DNA of 64,000 bases from DATLNF01 sp046590575 (lineage in GTDB: Bacteria; Actinomycetota; Actinomycetes; BP-191), in contig JBKJUS010000169.1 of assembly GCA_046590575.1 (NCBI GenBank), positions 1 to 64,000 on the forward strand, written 5' to 3'. The notes beneath the pieces were generated by a model. The model searched no databases. It was not told the origin of the DNA and saw nothing but the letters and a program-made list of their open reading frames with translations. Positions 16,369-24,476 of this stretch are shown here, piece by piece. A program made the position numbers and the translations under genes. How positions within the stretch are numbered: position 1 is the first letter of the stretch; each line of letters starts with the position of its first letter.

Positions 16369-16809
16369 GTGGCGCCCACTCGGTTGGTGAGGACTGTGCT
16401 CGTCGTGTCGGCTGTGGTTGTCGTCGCGGGTTGCGGGTCCGGCGTCAGCCCCGCGGATCGGCTCACCTCCGCACCGCGGCTGCCGGCAGTCAGCGAAGAG
16501 GGGATTGCTGCCATCCGTGACCCAGCGGAGCCTGAGGTCATTCTGCCCGCAGTATGGGAGGTTGCCCCAGGCCAGGGCCGCGGTCGTCAGGTCGAGGTCC
16601 GCTGGGCGACCTCGAAGTGCGCGTTGTTCCGCCGCGCAGACGTGATCGAGTCGGCCGAAACGGTCACCATCACCGTGCAGGAGCAGCTGGTCGGCGACGG
16701 CATGTGTCCCGGCTACCGGGTGGCCAGTCACACGGTCACGCTCGCCGCGCCGCTGGGCACCCGGACCCTGCTGGACGGTTCGGTCTCGCCGGGGCGCATC
16801 GTCGCCTAG
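16369..16809 (+). CDS. Small lipoprotein, unknown
   Basis: A 146-residue exported lipoprotein. The signal VLVVSAVVVVAGCGSG has a lipobox, placing it on the outer face of the membrane. The mature part of about 120 residues is beta-rich, with two further cysteines (SKCALF and GMCPGY) that could form a disulfide. No family is recognised. GTG at 16369 has a weak ribosome site. It is convergent with nadE, only 1 bp apart. Confidence 0.72.
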   Translation: MAPTRLVRTVLVVSAVVVVAGCGSGVSPADRLTSAPRLPAVSEEGIAAIRDPAEPEVILPAVWEVAPGQGRGRQVEVRWATSKCALFRRADVIESAETVTITVQEQLVGDGMCPGYRVASHTVTLAAPLGTRTLLDGSVSPGRIVA

Positions 16810-16810
16810 C

Positions 16811-18436
16811 TCAGGTGTGACGGTAGCGGTTGGTGATCGGCAGTCGCCGGTCCCGACCGAAGGACTTCGACGACAGCTTTGGACCTGGCGGGTTCTGTCG
16901 TCGCTTGAACTCCGCGAGGTCGACGAGCCGGATCACCCGGTCGACTGTCCCGGCGTCGAAGCCGGCGGCGACGATGTCGTCGCGGTCGCAGTCGCTCTCC
17001 ACATAGGCCTCGAGGATCGCATCGAGAACGTCGTACGGCGGCAGCCGGTCCAGGTCCAGCTGGCCTGGTGCTAGCTCTGCTGAGGGTGGCTTGGTGATCG
17101 AACTCTCCGGGATCGGCGGTTCCGAGCCACGCTCGACCGCCTGCGCGTTGCGCCAGCGCGCGAGCGCCCACACCAGCGACTTCGGTACGTCCTTGATGAC
17201 CGCCCAGCCGCCGGCCGAGTCGCCGTAGAGAGTCGAGAAGCCGGTCGCCAGCTCACTCTTGTTGCCTGTGGTCAGCACGAGGTGGCCGTGTTGGTTGGAC
17301 AGTGCCATCAGCAGGGTGCCGCGGACTCGGGCCTGGAGGTTCTCCGCAGCCAGGCCGGTGAGTTCGCCGAGGCCGTCGCTGCCGTCCAGCAGGCCGTGGT
17401 AGGCGAGAACCACCGGCTCGATCGGCACCACGGAGTGGTGCAGACCCTGCCGTGCCGCGAGGTCGGCGGCGTCGTCGAGGGAGTGCTGCGACGAGTGCAC
17501 CGAGGGCATCGCGATGGTGTGGACCGCATCACCCCCGAGTGCGTCGGCGGCGATCGTCGCGGTGAGAGCCGAGTCGATGCCCCCGGAGAGGCCGAGTACG
17601 ACTGACGTGAACGCGTTCTTGCGCACGTAGTCGCGGGTGCCAGTGACGAGCGCACCCCAGATCTCAGCGCAGTCGGGTAGTCGGGGGGCGGGCGCCTGCG
17701 CCCCTCCGCTGAAGTCGTGCACGAGCAGGTGCTCGACGAACTGTGGGGCTCGGGCAAGCAGCTCGCCGTCCGCACCCACCACCATGGAGTCGCCGTCGAA
17801 GACCAGCTCGTCCTGCCCGCCGACCATGTTGCAGTAGGCGATCGGTGCACCGGCCTCCGCTGCGCGGCGGCGTACCAATGCCAGTCGTGTGTCGTCCTTG
17901 CTCCGCTCATAGGGCGAGCCGTTGATGCACACGACGAGGTCGGCGCCGTTCTCACGCGCTGCCGCGAACGGTCCGCCCTGCTGCCAGAGGTCCTCGCAGA
18001 TCGTCAGCGCGACTCGGTGACCGCGGAAGGGGACGACGGTGAAGTCGGTGCCCCGGGTGAAGTAGCGCGCCTCGTCGAAGACGCCGTAGTTCGGCAGGTG
18101 ATGCTTGAAGTAACGCGCCCGGACTTTGCCTTCGTGGAGAAACGCAGCGGCATTGCGCAAGCCGTGCTCGTCACGATCGAGGTAACCCACGACGACCGCG
18201 GTCTCGCCGGTTTCGCAGGCCAGCGCGTCGAGCGCCTCGAGGTTGTCCTCGACTACGGCGCGGCGGTACACGAGGTCCTCTATCGGATAGCCCGTGAGGA
18301 CCATCTCAGGAAGGACCACGAGATCGGCGTTGGCCGCAGCCGCTTCCGCCACCCAGACCCGGGCGAGCGCGGCGTTGCCGACGATGTCGCCCACCGTCGG
18401 GTTGACCTGGGCGAGTGCGACGCGCAGCGGAACCAC
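16811..18436 (-). CDS. nadE: Glutamine-dependent NAD+ synthase
   Basis: A 541-residue two-domain enzyme making NAD+ from nicotinate adenine dinucleotide, ATP and glutamine. The N-terminal nitrilase-type glutaminase has its Glu (E44 in LPEMVLTGYP), Lys (YFKHHLPNYGVFDE) and Cys (LTICEDLW) triad. The C-terminal synthetase has the PP-loop LGLSGGIDSA and TTGNKSELATGFSTLYGD. The order and length match the shorter two-domain NadE type rather than the mycobacterial version of about 680 residues. The panB remnant lies about 0.5 kb beyond its 3' end on the same strand. Confidence 0.95.
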   Translation of the reverse strand: MVPLRVALAQVNPTVGDIVGNAALARVWVAEAAAANADLVVLPEMVLTGYPIEDLVYRRAVVEDNLEALDALACETGETAVVVGYLDRDEHGLRNAAAFLHEGKVRARYFKHHLPNYGVFDEARYFTRGTDFTVVPFRGHRVALTICEDLWQQGGPFAAARENGADLVVCINGSPYERSKDDTRLALVRRRAAEAGAPIAYCNMVGGQDELVFDGDSMVVGADGELLARAPQFVEHLLVHDFSGGAQAPAPRLPDCAEIWGALVTGTRDYVRKNAFTSVVLGLSGGIDSALTATIAADALGGDAVHTIAMPSVHSSQHSLDDAADLAARQGLHHSVVPIEPVVLAYHGLLDGSDGLGELTGLAAENLQARVRGTLLMALSNQHGHLVLTTGNKSELATGFSTLYGDSAGGWAVIKDVPKSLVWALARWRNAQAVERGSEPPIPESSITKPPSAELAPGQLDLDRLPPYDVLDAILEAYVESDCDRDDIVAAGFDAGTVDRVIRLVDLAEFKRRQNPPGPKLSSKSFGRDRRLPITNRYRHT

Positions 18437-18596
18437 CGGCTCAGCCTACGACCGCGACAGCGGTGCCACCGATCGGGCGTCTTGCGGCCGTCCGGTGAAC
18501 CAATCCGGCGCCGGGACCGTATGTCGGATACCGACGCGGCAACTTCCCTGTGCCGCACCGGCCTTGACTAGCCCGTCGACGACCCAGGACCGATCG

Positions 18597-18833
18597 ATGA
18601 GCAAGCTCCGGATTTCCCGCGAGATGACACCCGACGAGGTGCTGGTCGAGCGTGCCCGCTCGGGCGACGACGTCGCTCTGGCCGAGTTGATCCTGCGGTA
18701 TCGCGGCCATGAGTTCGGGGCGCTGCTGTGTGAGGCGATCCGGACCTACGAGTCTGGTGGCGACCGGCTCTTCGTCGAGCACCTGACGCCGGGGCGCCTA
18801 GGTCAGACCAGCAGCGACGTCAGCGGGCAGTGA
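18597..18833 (+). CDS. Small protein with sigma-70 region 2-like start
   Basis: A 78-residue ORF with AGGA 7 bp before its ATG. The segment PDEVLVERARSGDDVALAEL followed by ILRYRG strongly recalls the opening of ECF sigma factor region 2 (D-E-x-L-V-x-R-A-R-x-G-D-x-x-A), but the promoter-binding remainder is absent and the tail is unrelated. It may be a truncated sigma factor, a small regulator, or chance resemblance. It is divergent from nadE and overlaps the convergent cupredoxin gene by 14 bp. Confidence 0.45.
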   Translation: MSKLRISREMTPDEVLVERARSGDDVALAELILRYRGHEFGALLCEAIRTYESGGDRLFVEHLTPGRLGQTSSDVSGQ

Positions 18834-19230
18834 CGATCACGACGCCGGCCATGCCCGAGCCAGGCTTGCCCGGCGTAGATGCACCGCCATGGATCTTGCA
18901 GAAGTAGTAGTACTTGCCCGGCTTCGTGAAGGTCGTGCTGAACGACGTCGTTGTCGTGAGCCCGCACATCGTGATCGCAGAGCCGGCGCAGCTCGGGTGA
19001 GAGTCAAATGACTTGCGGTCGGTGCTGGTCACCGAGTGCGGTCGCACTGAGGTCGTGTCCCAGCGCCAGGTGACCGTCGCCTTGCCGCCCTTGAGCCCCA
19101 CTGTCACGGACGGCGCGACGAACACGCTGTCCTGGACTGAGACGGCCGCCCTATCCGCGGCGTGCGCCGAGGGGGCCAGAAGTGCCGGCGCGGCCAATAG
19201 TGATATCGCGAGGAGTCGAAAGCGGTTCAT
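18820..19230 (-). CDS. Secreted plastocyanin-like cupredoxin
   Basis: A 136-residue exported blue-copper protein. It has a signal peptide (MNRFRLLAISLLAAPALLAPSAHA), then one cupredoxin domain with the expected type-1 copper ligands: His in VRPHSVTS, Cys and His in YYFCKIHGG, and a Met in SGMAGVV. It should carry electrons or bind copper outside the membrane. Two additional Cys (SCAGSAITMCG) probably form a disulfide. It lies 17 bp downstream of the secreted 19248-19922 gene and is probably co-transcribed with it. Confidence 0.88.
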   Translation of the reverse strand: MNRFRLLAISLLAAPALLAPSAHAADRAAVSVQDSVFVAPSVTVGLKGGKATVTWRWDTTSVRPHSVTSTDRKSFDSHPSCAGSAITMCGLTTTTSFSTTFTKPGKYYYFCKIHGGASTPGKPGSGMAGVVIVTAR

Positions 19231-19247
19231 GGGCGTGTCTTGTCTGC

Positions 19248-19922
19248 TCAGCGGATCCGGAAGACCTGGTCAGTCTCCGCCAGGTCGGTGCGCACTGCGT
19301 TGAGATCGATCTGGGGGGTCCCGTAGTAGGAGGGGACGGTGAGCACCTGGTGGCTGCTCGCGCGGAGGGCGCGCAGCTCCGTCCGGCTCGCACCGCGACC
19401 GGGAAGCATGCCGGCCGGCACGGTAATGCCGACGGTGGCCTTGTCGAGTTGGGCGGCTGGCAGCTCCTGTCGCGTCGTCATCGGCACGCCGTACAACCCC
19501 GGGCAGGTCTGCTCCAGCACGGTGCTCGCGGTGCCGATCCTCGGTAGCCGGGTCTCGGCAACCAGGCGGCAGCTGCCGACCGTGGCGCCGAAGCGCACGG
19601 CGGTGCCGGCGGCGAGCGGTGCCCCCAGCTCCACAGTCACCCGCAGGTCGCGGCCGGTCGCTTTGCCGCGAGTCTTCGGTCCGGGCGCGGAGTGCACGAG
19701 CACTCGAGTGATGTCGGCAGCTGCGGAGCTGCTCGGCCCGGCGTTGTGGTTGCCGACGCGATAGCCGTAACCCGACTGGTCGCCGGCACCGGTCTCCTGG
19801 TCGTTCACGTGGTTCGCATCGCCGGCGATGTCAGCGAAGGCGAGGTGATCGCGGGCTTCGGCACCAGTAGCGAACATGCCGCCGACGAGCACCGTGGCGA
19901 GAACAGCAAGGCGCAGGGTCAT
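19248..19922 (-). CDS. Secreted protein, unknown
   Basis: A 224-residue exported protein. The signal peptide (MTLRLAVLATVLVGGMFATGAEA) is followed by DHLAFADIAGDANHVND, a segment with the Asp/Asn-rich look of a calcium-binding start, then beta-rich sequence with a single Cys pair (GSCRL, QTCPG). No family recognised. ATG 19922 is preferred over the upstream in-frame ATG because AAGGA precedes it and the signal peptide then starts directly. It precedes the cupredoxin gene in an apparent two-gene operon. Confidence 0.72.
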   Translation of the reverse strand: MTLRLAVLATVLVGGMFATGAEARDHLAFADIAGDANHVNDQETGAGDQSGYGYRVGNHNAGPSSSAAADITRVLVHSAPGPKTRGKATGRDLRVTVELGAPLAAGTAVRFGATVGSCRLVAETRLPRIGTASTVLEQTCPGLYGVPMTTRQELPAAQLDKATVGITVPAGMLPGRGASRTELRALRASSHQVLTVPSYYGTPQIDLNAVRTDLAETDQVFRIR

Positions 19923-20057
19923 GTGCGCGTTCCTTAAGTCAGCAGGCCGGAAGTCCGGCAACGGGGGTGTGGAGGAGATTTCGACCTACCCACTGCAATT
20001 CCTGCTGGCCTGTCGCACCCCGGCTAGAGGTAGGGGGGATGGGATTTCCCGGGGCGG

Positions 20058-20389
20058 TTACTCGTAGACGACTTCGGCCTTGAGCAGGTCGGCCTCGACC
20101 GCGGCATCGGCGGTGCCTGCGTGAGTGGCGGAGCTTGTCTGGCAGACGCCATTGACGCAGTACGTCGACGGGTTGCCGAGCGCGAACGCGTAGGCGTAGC
20201 TGTCGACGAGCAGGTGACGTGGCAGGTCACCGGTGATGGTCACGACGATCGTCGCGGTCGCTGGCGGCGGGGTGGGCGAGGGGATGTCGTGAATGTCGTC
20301 TCGGACCCCGGCGGTGCGGCGAGGGAGCCGGCCGCGGGAACGAGAACCGCCGTGGCAAGCGGGATGAGGATGGCAAGGCGTGCGCGCAT
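20058..20389 (-). pseudogene. Small secreted protein gene broken by a one-base frameshift
   Basis: The ATG at 20389 starts a signal peptide (MRARLAILIPLATAVLVPAA, then GSLAAP), after which the frame quickly becomes Arg-rich nonsense and stops. One frame over, a continuous sequence reads GVRDDIHDIPSPTPPPATATI, then VVTITGDLPRHLLVDSYAYA and a Cys pair (YCVNGVCQT), ending at 20058. The span is 332 bp, one short of 111 codons, so a single base is missing near 20318-20330 in CACCGCCGGGG. If repaired it would be a 110-residue secreted protein of unknown function. The GC run makes a base-calling error plausible. Confidence 0.65.
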
Positions 20390-20493
20390 GTGGGCCGGTC
20401 TGGGACGAAGAGCGGAGTCAGGGTGCACCGACTTGAGCAGTTTGTCTGTCAGCCACCTGACACGAAGATCAGGCGACCCGAACCGGATGGTGG

Positions 20494-20509
20494 GTAACAG
20501 CAGCGAAAC
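20494..20509 (+). promoter_or_regulatory. Putative GlnR half-box before glnA2
   Basis: GTAAC-AGCAGC-GAAAC matches the GlnR a-site/b-site pair (gTnAc-n6-GaAAc) and ends 22 bp before the glnA2 ATG. A second pair is not recognisable. So close to the start codon, it would act as a repressor site or need a leaderless or very short-leader transcript. Confidence 0.5.
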
Positions 20510-20531
20510 ACAGCCGCACTAGGCTCGGCGC

Positions 20532-21857
20532 ATGGGTAAGCAGCAGGAGTTCGTGCTCCGGACGATCGAAGAACGCGACATCCGGTTCGTCCGGCTGTGG
20601 TTCACCGACGTACTCGGCTTCCTCAAGTCGGTGGCCATCGCCCCGGCCGAGCTCGAGGGGGCCTTTGCCGAGGGCATCGGCTTCGACGGCAGCGCGATCC
20701 AGGGCTTCGCTCGGGTGCACGAGAGCGACATGCTGGCTCGGCCGGACCCGTCGACGTTCCAGATCCTGGCCACCCGCGGAGACGGTCCCGGCGTCGCTCG
20801 GATGTTCTGCGACATCGTGATGCCGGACGGCACACCGAGTGAGGCCGACCCGCGGTGGGTGCTGCGCCGCGCGCTCAACAAGGCGGCGGACAAGGGATTC
20901 ACCTTCTATACCCACCCGGAGATCGAGTTCTTCCTCTTCAAGGACTCGACGGCGCCGGTGCCCGTTGACCACGCCGGCTACTTCGACCTCACACCGCACG
21001 AGGCCGGACACGACTTCCGTCGGCAGGCGATCACGATGCTGGAACGCATGGGCATCTCGGTGGAGTTCAGCCACCACGAGGTCGCGCCGGGCCAACATGA
21101 GATCGACCTGCGATACGCCGACGCGCTGACGACCGCTGACAACATCATGACGTTCCGTCTCATCATCAAGGAGGTGGCGTTGACTGCCGGCGTCTATGCC
21201 TCCTTCATGCCGAAGCCGATCAGCGAGCATCCCGGTTCGGGCATGCACACCCACCTGAGCCTTTTCGAAGGTGACCGCAACGCCTTCCACGACCCGAGTG
21301 ACCCCTACTATCTGTCGAAGATCGGCAAGGCGTTCATCGCCGGTCTCCTGCGCCACGCTTCGGAGATCACCGCGGTCTGCAACCAGTGGGTCAACTCCTA
21401 CAAGCGGCTCATCGCCGGCGGCGAGGCGCCCGTCCACGTGACGTGGGGTCACAACAACCGCTCCGCACTGGTCCGCGTGCCGATGTACAAGCCGCAGAAG
21501 GGCAACTCCACGCGCGTCGAGTTCCGGTCACCGGACTCCGCAGCCAACCCCTACCTGGCCTTCGCCCTGATTCTCGCGGCCGGGATGAAGGGCATCGAGG
21601 AGGGCTACGAGCTGCCGCCAGGGGCCGAGGACGACATCTGGGCCCTGTCCGACACCGAGCGTCGGGCGATGGGCTATGAGCGGCTGCCCACCTCGCTGTC
21701 CGACGCGATCCGCGTGATGGAGAGCTCCGAGCTCGTCGCAGAGACCCTCGGAGAGCACGTCTTTGATTACTTCCTGCGCAACAAGAAGGCGGAGTGGGAG
21801 GAATACCGCCGCCAGGTCACCCCCTTCGAGCTCGACCGCTACCTTCCGCTCCTCTGA
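20532..21857 (+). CDS. glnA2: Glutamine synthetase, GlnA2-type (GSI-alpha, not adenylylated)
   Basis: A 441-residue type I glutamine synthetase. The GS signatures are present: the FDGSAIQGFARVHESDM loop, the metal/ATP site PEIEFFLF and KPISEHPGSGMHTHLSL, and the glutamate-binding HNNRSALVRVP. It lacks the 25-residue insertion and the adenylylation Tyr of GSI-beta; the aligned position is Trp in DDIWALSD. It should therefore escape GlnE control. It corresponds to actinobacterial GlnA2; some family members act on polyamines or D-/iso-glutamine, but no such evidence exists here. GlnE is 5.4 kb downstream and the second synthetase 32 kb away. Confidence 0.93.
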   Translation: MGKQQEFVLRTIEERDIRFVRLWFTDVLGFLKSVAIAPAELEGAFAEGIGFDGSAIQGFARVHESDMLARPDPSTFQILATRGDGPGVARMFCDIVMPDGTPSEADPRWVLRRALNKAADKGFTFYTHPEIEFFLFKDSTAPVPVDHAGYFDLTPHEAGHDFRRQAITMLERMGISVEFSHHEVAPGQHEIDLRYADALTTADNIMTFRLIIKEVALTAGVYASFMPKPISEHPGSGMHTHLSLFEGDRNAFHDPSDPYYLSKIGKAFIAGLLRHASEITAVCNQWVNSYKRLIAGGEAPVHVTWGHNNRSALVRVPMYKPQKGNSTRVEFRSPDSAANPYLAFALILAAGMKGIEEGYELPPGAEDDIWALSDTERRAMGYERLPTSLSDAIRVMESSELVAETLGEHVFDYFLRNKKAEWEEYRRQVTPFELDRYLPLL

Positions 21858-22124
21858 GTCCCGGCGAACCTGGAGCAGCGGGCTCTTTCGAATCCTCGTG
21901 ACCTTGTGCAACGATGATCGCTCGATCCGAGCCTGGCCGAGGACCCAGTACTTCCTGGCGGTCGCGAAGCTGGCGCGAACCCCCTGCAGCACTTCAGGCT
22001 CTCCAGTGAGGTGCGCCCAGGTCCATGGGTCGGTCGGCCGTGCTCCGCGGGCACCTTTTGCACGTCCAGCTTCCCCGCTGCAACCCGCACTAACCCGTCA
22101 AGTCCAGCAGAACCAGGGAGAACG

Positions 22125-24383
22125 ATGGCCAAGGCCGCCAACAGCAGCGCTACCTCGTCGCCGGAGCCGTCATCCGGCGCGAGGCTGCAGAATTTCAGCC
22201 GCTCTGCCCGCGCCTACCTGAGGGAGCGCAAGCGGCAACGGGCCATCAAGCGCCGGACGTCGAACTCCCGCCTAGCCATCTTCCTGGTGATCACACTGCT
22301 CGGTCTTTTCGCGACCGTTTTCCTCGCGCTGCGCTTCCTCGGCGCAGACGCGGACGGGCGTCAGCTCACTCTGGGTGAGGTTCGGCTGCTGGCCGATCAG
22401 GGCCGGATCGAGACCGCGACGTTGCTGGATGAGGACGACCTCTTTGTCGGCCGCTTCGTGTCGCAGGACGACGCCGACGAGCGCAACGCGCCCATTCCCG
22501 TGGCGAGCGCCTCTGCGGCCCCGGTGGCGTCGGCCACGCCGGCGCCGGCCGCGAGCGCGAAGCCGGTCGTCTCGGCGTCTCCTGCCGCCAAGCCTGCACC
22601 GTTGCCGCTGACCAACCAGGTCCCCGTCGACTCGCCGGTGCGGAACGACGCCGCTGCGGGCGACTACTACGTCAACGTCTCGGGCAGCGGCTCGCTGACC
22701 CAGGGCTTGGAGCAGGCCTTGCGCGGCAGCACCACCGAGGTGGCCGTCGACGAGCAGGGCACCAAGCAGAACGTGCGCCTGCTCACGACGTTCTTGCTGC
22801 CACTGATGATCCTCGCCAACCTTTTCGCGATGCTCTTCACCCTCGGCAAGGGTGGCAGCTCGGCAATTGGCGATGTCATCAACTTCGGCTCGATTGGCAA
22901 GGGCAAGGCCAAGAAGGGGGCGAGCTACGTCACTTTCGAGGACGTCGGTGGCGCCGACGAGGCAGTCACTGAGCTGCGTGAGGTGCGGGACTACCTCACC
23001 GATCCGGCGAAGTACGAGGCACTCGGCGCTGCTCCGCCGAAGGGCGTGCTGCTCTTCGGTCCACCCGGCACCGGCAAGACCCTGCTCGCCAAGGCGGTGG
23101 CCGGCGAGGCCGGTGTGCCGTTCTTCTCCGTCGCAGGTGCGCAGTTCGTCGAGGCCCTCGTCGGCGTCGGCGCAGCTCGGGTACGCGACCTCTTCGAGCG
23201 GGTCCACGCGGCGGCACCGGCGATCGTCTTCATCGACGAGCTCGACGCGGCCGGGCGTAAGCGCGGCACCGGTGGTGGTGGCGGCGGCTCGGACGAGCGC
23301 GAGCAGACGCTGAACCAGCTACTGGTGGAGATGGACGGGTTCGAGGTGTCCTCGGGCATCGTGGTGATCGGCGCGACCAACCGGCCCGACATCCTCGACC
23401 CCGCGCTGATGCGCCCCGGTCGCTTCGACCGGCACATCACCATCGAGCGGCCGGAGCAGGAGGGCCGGGAGCGGATCCTGCGGATCCACGCCAAGGGCAA
23501 GCCGATCGCGCCCTCGGTGGATTTCGCCTTCCTGGCTGAGCGCACCCCGGGCTTCACTGGCGCGGACCTGGCCAACGTGGTGAATGAGGCCGCGCTGCTC
23601 GCTATCCGCCAGGGCAAGGCGCTGGTCGAGCCGGCGGAGCTCGAGGAGGCGATCCAGCGGGTGCTCACGGGGCCCAAGCGCCGCGGCCGGCTGATGAGCA
23701 GCGACGAGCGTCAGCGCGCCGCGATCCACGAGAGCGGGCATGTGGTGGTCGCTGCGGCTGCTGGGCGGGTCGCCGACGTCGAGCGCGTGTCGATCCTGAG
23801 CCGGGGGAAGCAGCTCGCCACGACGACGTTGCAGTCCGACGCCGACGTCAGCTTGCTGTCCCAGACTGCGCTGCGCGGTCAGCTGGTCACCCTCCTCGGC
23901 GGCATCGCCGCGGAAAACCTGATCTTCGGGGAGATGTCAACCGGCGGCGAGCAGGACCTGGAGCAAGCCACCGACCTGGCCCGGGACATGGTGGCCCGCT
24001 ACGGGATGAGCCCGATCCTGGGCCCCGTCCGTCTCCTCGGAAAGGCCAGTGAGGCGTTCCTCGGCAACGACATCCCGCTATCCGATGTCTCCCCGGAGAC
24101 CCGGGCCACGCTGGACGCGGAGATCCGCCGGTTCATCGCCGAAGCCCAGGACGAGGCCATGGAGCTGCTGTCGCGGCACCGCGCCACCCTCGACGGCCTG
24201 GCTGCCCGACTCGAGGAGGAGGAGACCCTCGAGGGCGAAGAGCTCCAGGAGGTGCTCGCCCCGATCGAGCGGGAGATGTCCCGGGAGAAGATCAGCCCCA
24301 ACGGCCGCGCCGTCCGCCGTGCGCCGGCCACCCGCCGTACGCCGGCCACCCGGCGGGCACCCGTCAAGTCTGCTCGCCGATAA
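22125..24383 (+). CDS. FtsH-family membrane AAA+ zinc protease (divergent)
   Basis: A 752-residue ATP-dependent membrane protease. Helix 1 (about 51-73) and helix 2 (about 219-240) flank an outer domain with a long Ala/Pro/Ser linker (about 124-170), much longer and more low-complexity than in standard FtsH. The AAA module is intact (Walker A GPPGTGKT 312-319, Walker B IVFIDELD 367-374, arginine-finger region RPGRFDRHI), as is the protease motif HESGH (535-539) with Asp in GGEQDLEQAT as third zinc ligand. Most FtsH have HEAGH. ATG 22125 has AGGGAG upstream. This is probably a second FtsH-like protein beside a canonical one elsewhere in the genome. Confidence 0.9.
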   Translation: MAKAANSSATSSPEPSSGARLQNFSRSARAYLRERKRQRAIKRRTSNSRLAIFLVITLLGLFATVFLALRFLGADADGRQLTLGEVRLLADQGRIETATLLDEDDLFVGRFVSQDDADERNAPIPVASASAAPVASATPAPAASAKPVVSASPAAKPAPLPLTNQVPVDSPVRNDAAAGDYYVNVSGSGSLTQGLEQALRGSTTEVAVDEQGTKQNVRLLTTFLLPLMILANLFAMLFTLGKGGSSAIGDVINFGSIGKGKAKKGASYVTFEDVGGADEAVTELREVRDYLTDPAKYEALGAAPPKGVLLFGPPGTGKTLLAKAVAGEAGVPFFSVAGAQFVEALVGVGAARVRDLFERVHAAAPAIVFIDELDAAGRKRGTGGGGGGSDEREQTLNQLLVEMDGFEVSSGIVVIGATNRPDILDPALMRPGRFDRHITIERPEQEGRERILRIHAKGKPIAPSVDFAFLAERTPGFTGADLANVVNEAALLAIRQGKALVEPAELEEAIQRVLTGPKRRGRLMSSDERQRAAIHESGHVVVAAAAGRVADVERVSILSRGKQLATTTLQSDADVSLLSQTALRGQLVTLLGGIAAENLIFGEMSTGGEQDLEQATDLARDMVARYGMSPILGPVRLLGKASEAFLGNDIPLSDVSPETRATLDAEIRRFIAEAQDEAMELLSRHRATLDGLAARLEEEETLEGEELQEVLAPIEREMSREKISPNGRAVRRAPATRRTPATRRAPVKSARR

Positions 24384-24415
24384 CCTCAACCCGGTAACGC
24401 CCGCAGGATCGCCCG

Positions 24416-24449
24416 CCCCGCCGTCGAAGGCTTATCGTCGACGGCGGGG
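24416..24449 (+). terminator. Perfect 12-bp hairpin after the FtsH-like gene
   Basis: CCCCGCCGTCGA (24416-24427) pairs exactly with TCGACGGCGGGG (24438-24449) across a 10-base loop. No T-run follows. It lies 33 bp after the protease stop and 28 bp before the next start, so it could end transcription or fold in the leader of the next mRNA. Confidence 0.55.
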
Positions 24450-24476
24450 TGCATTGCTACGGAGGACACGCAACCG

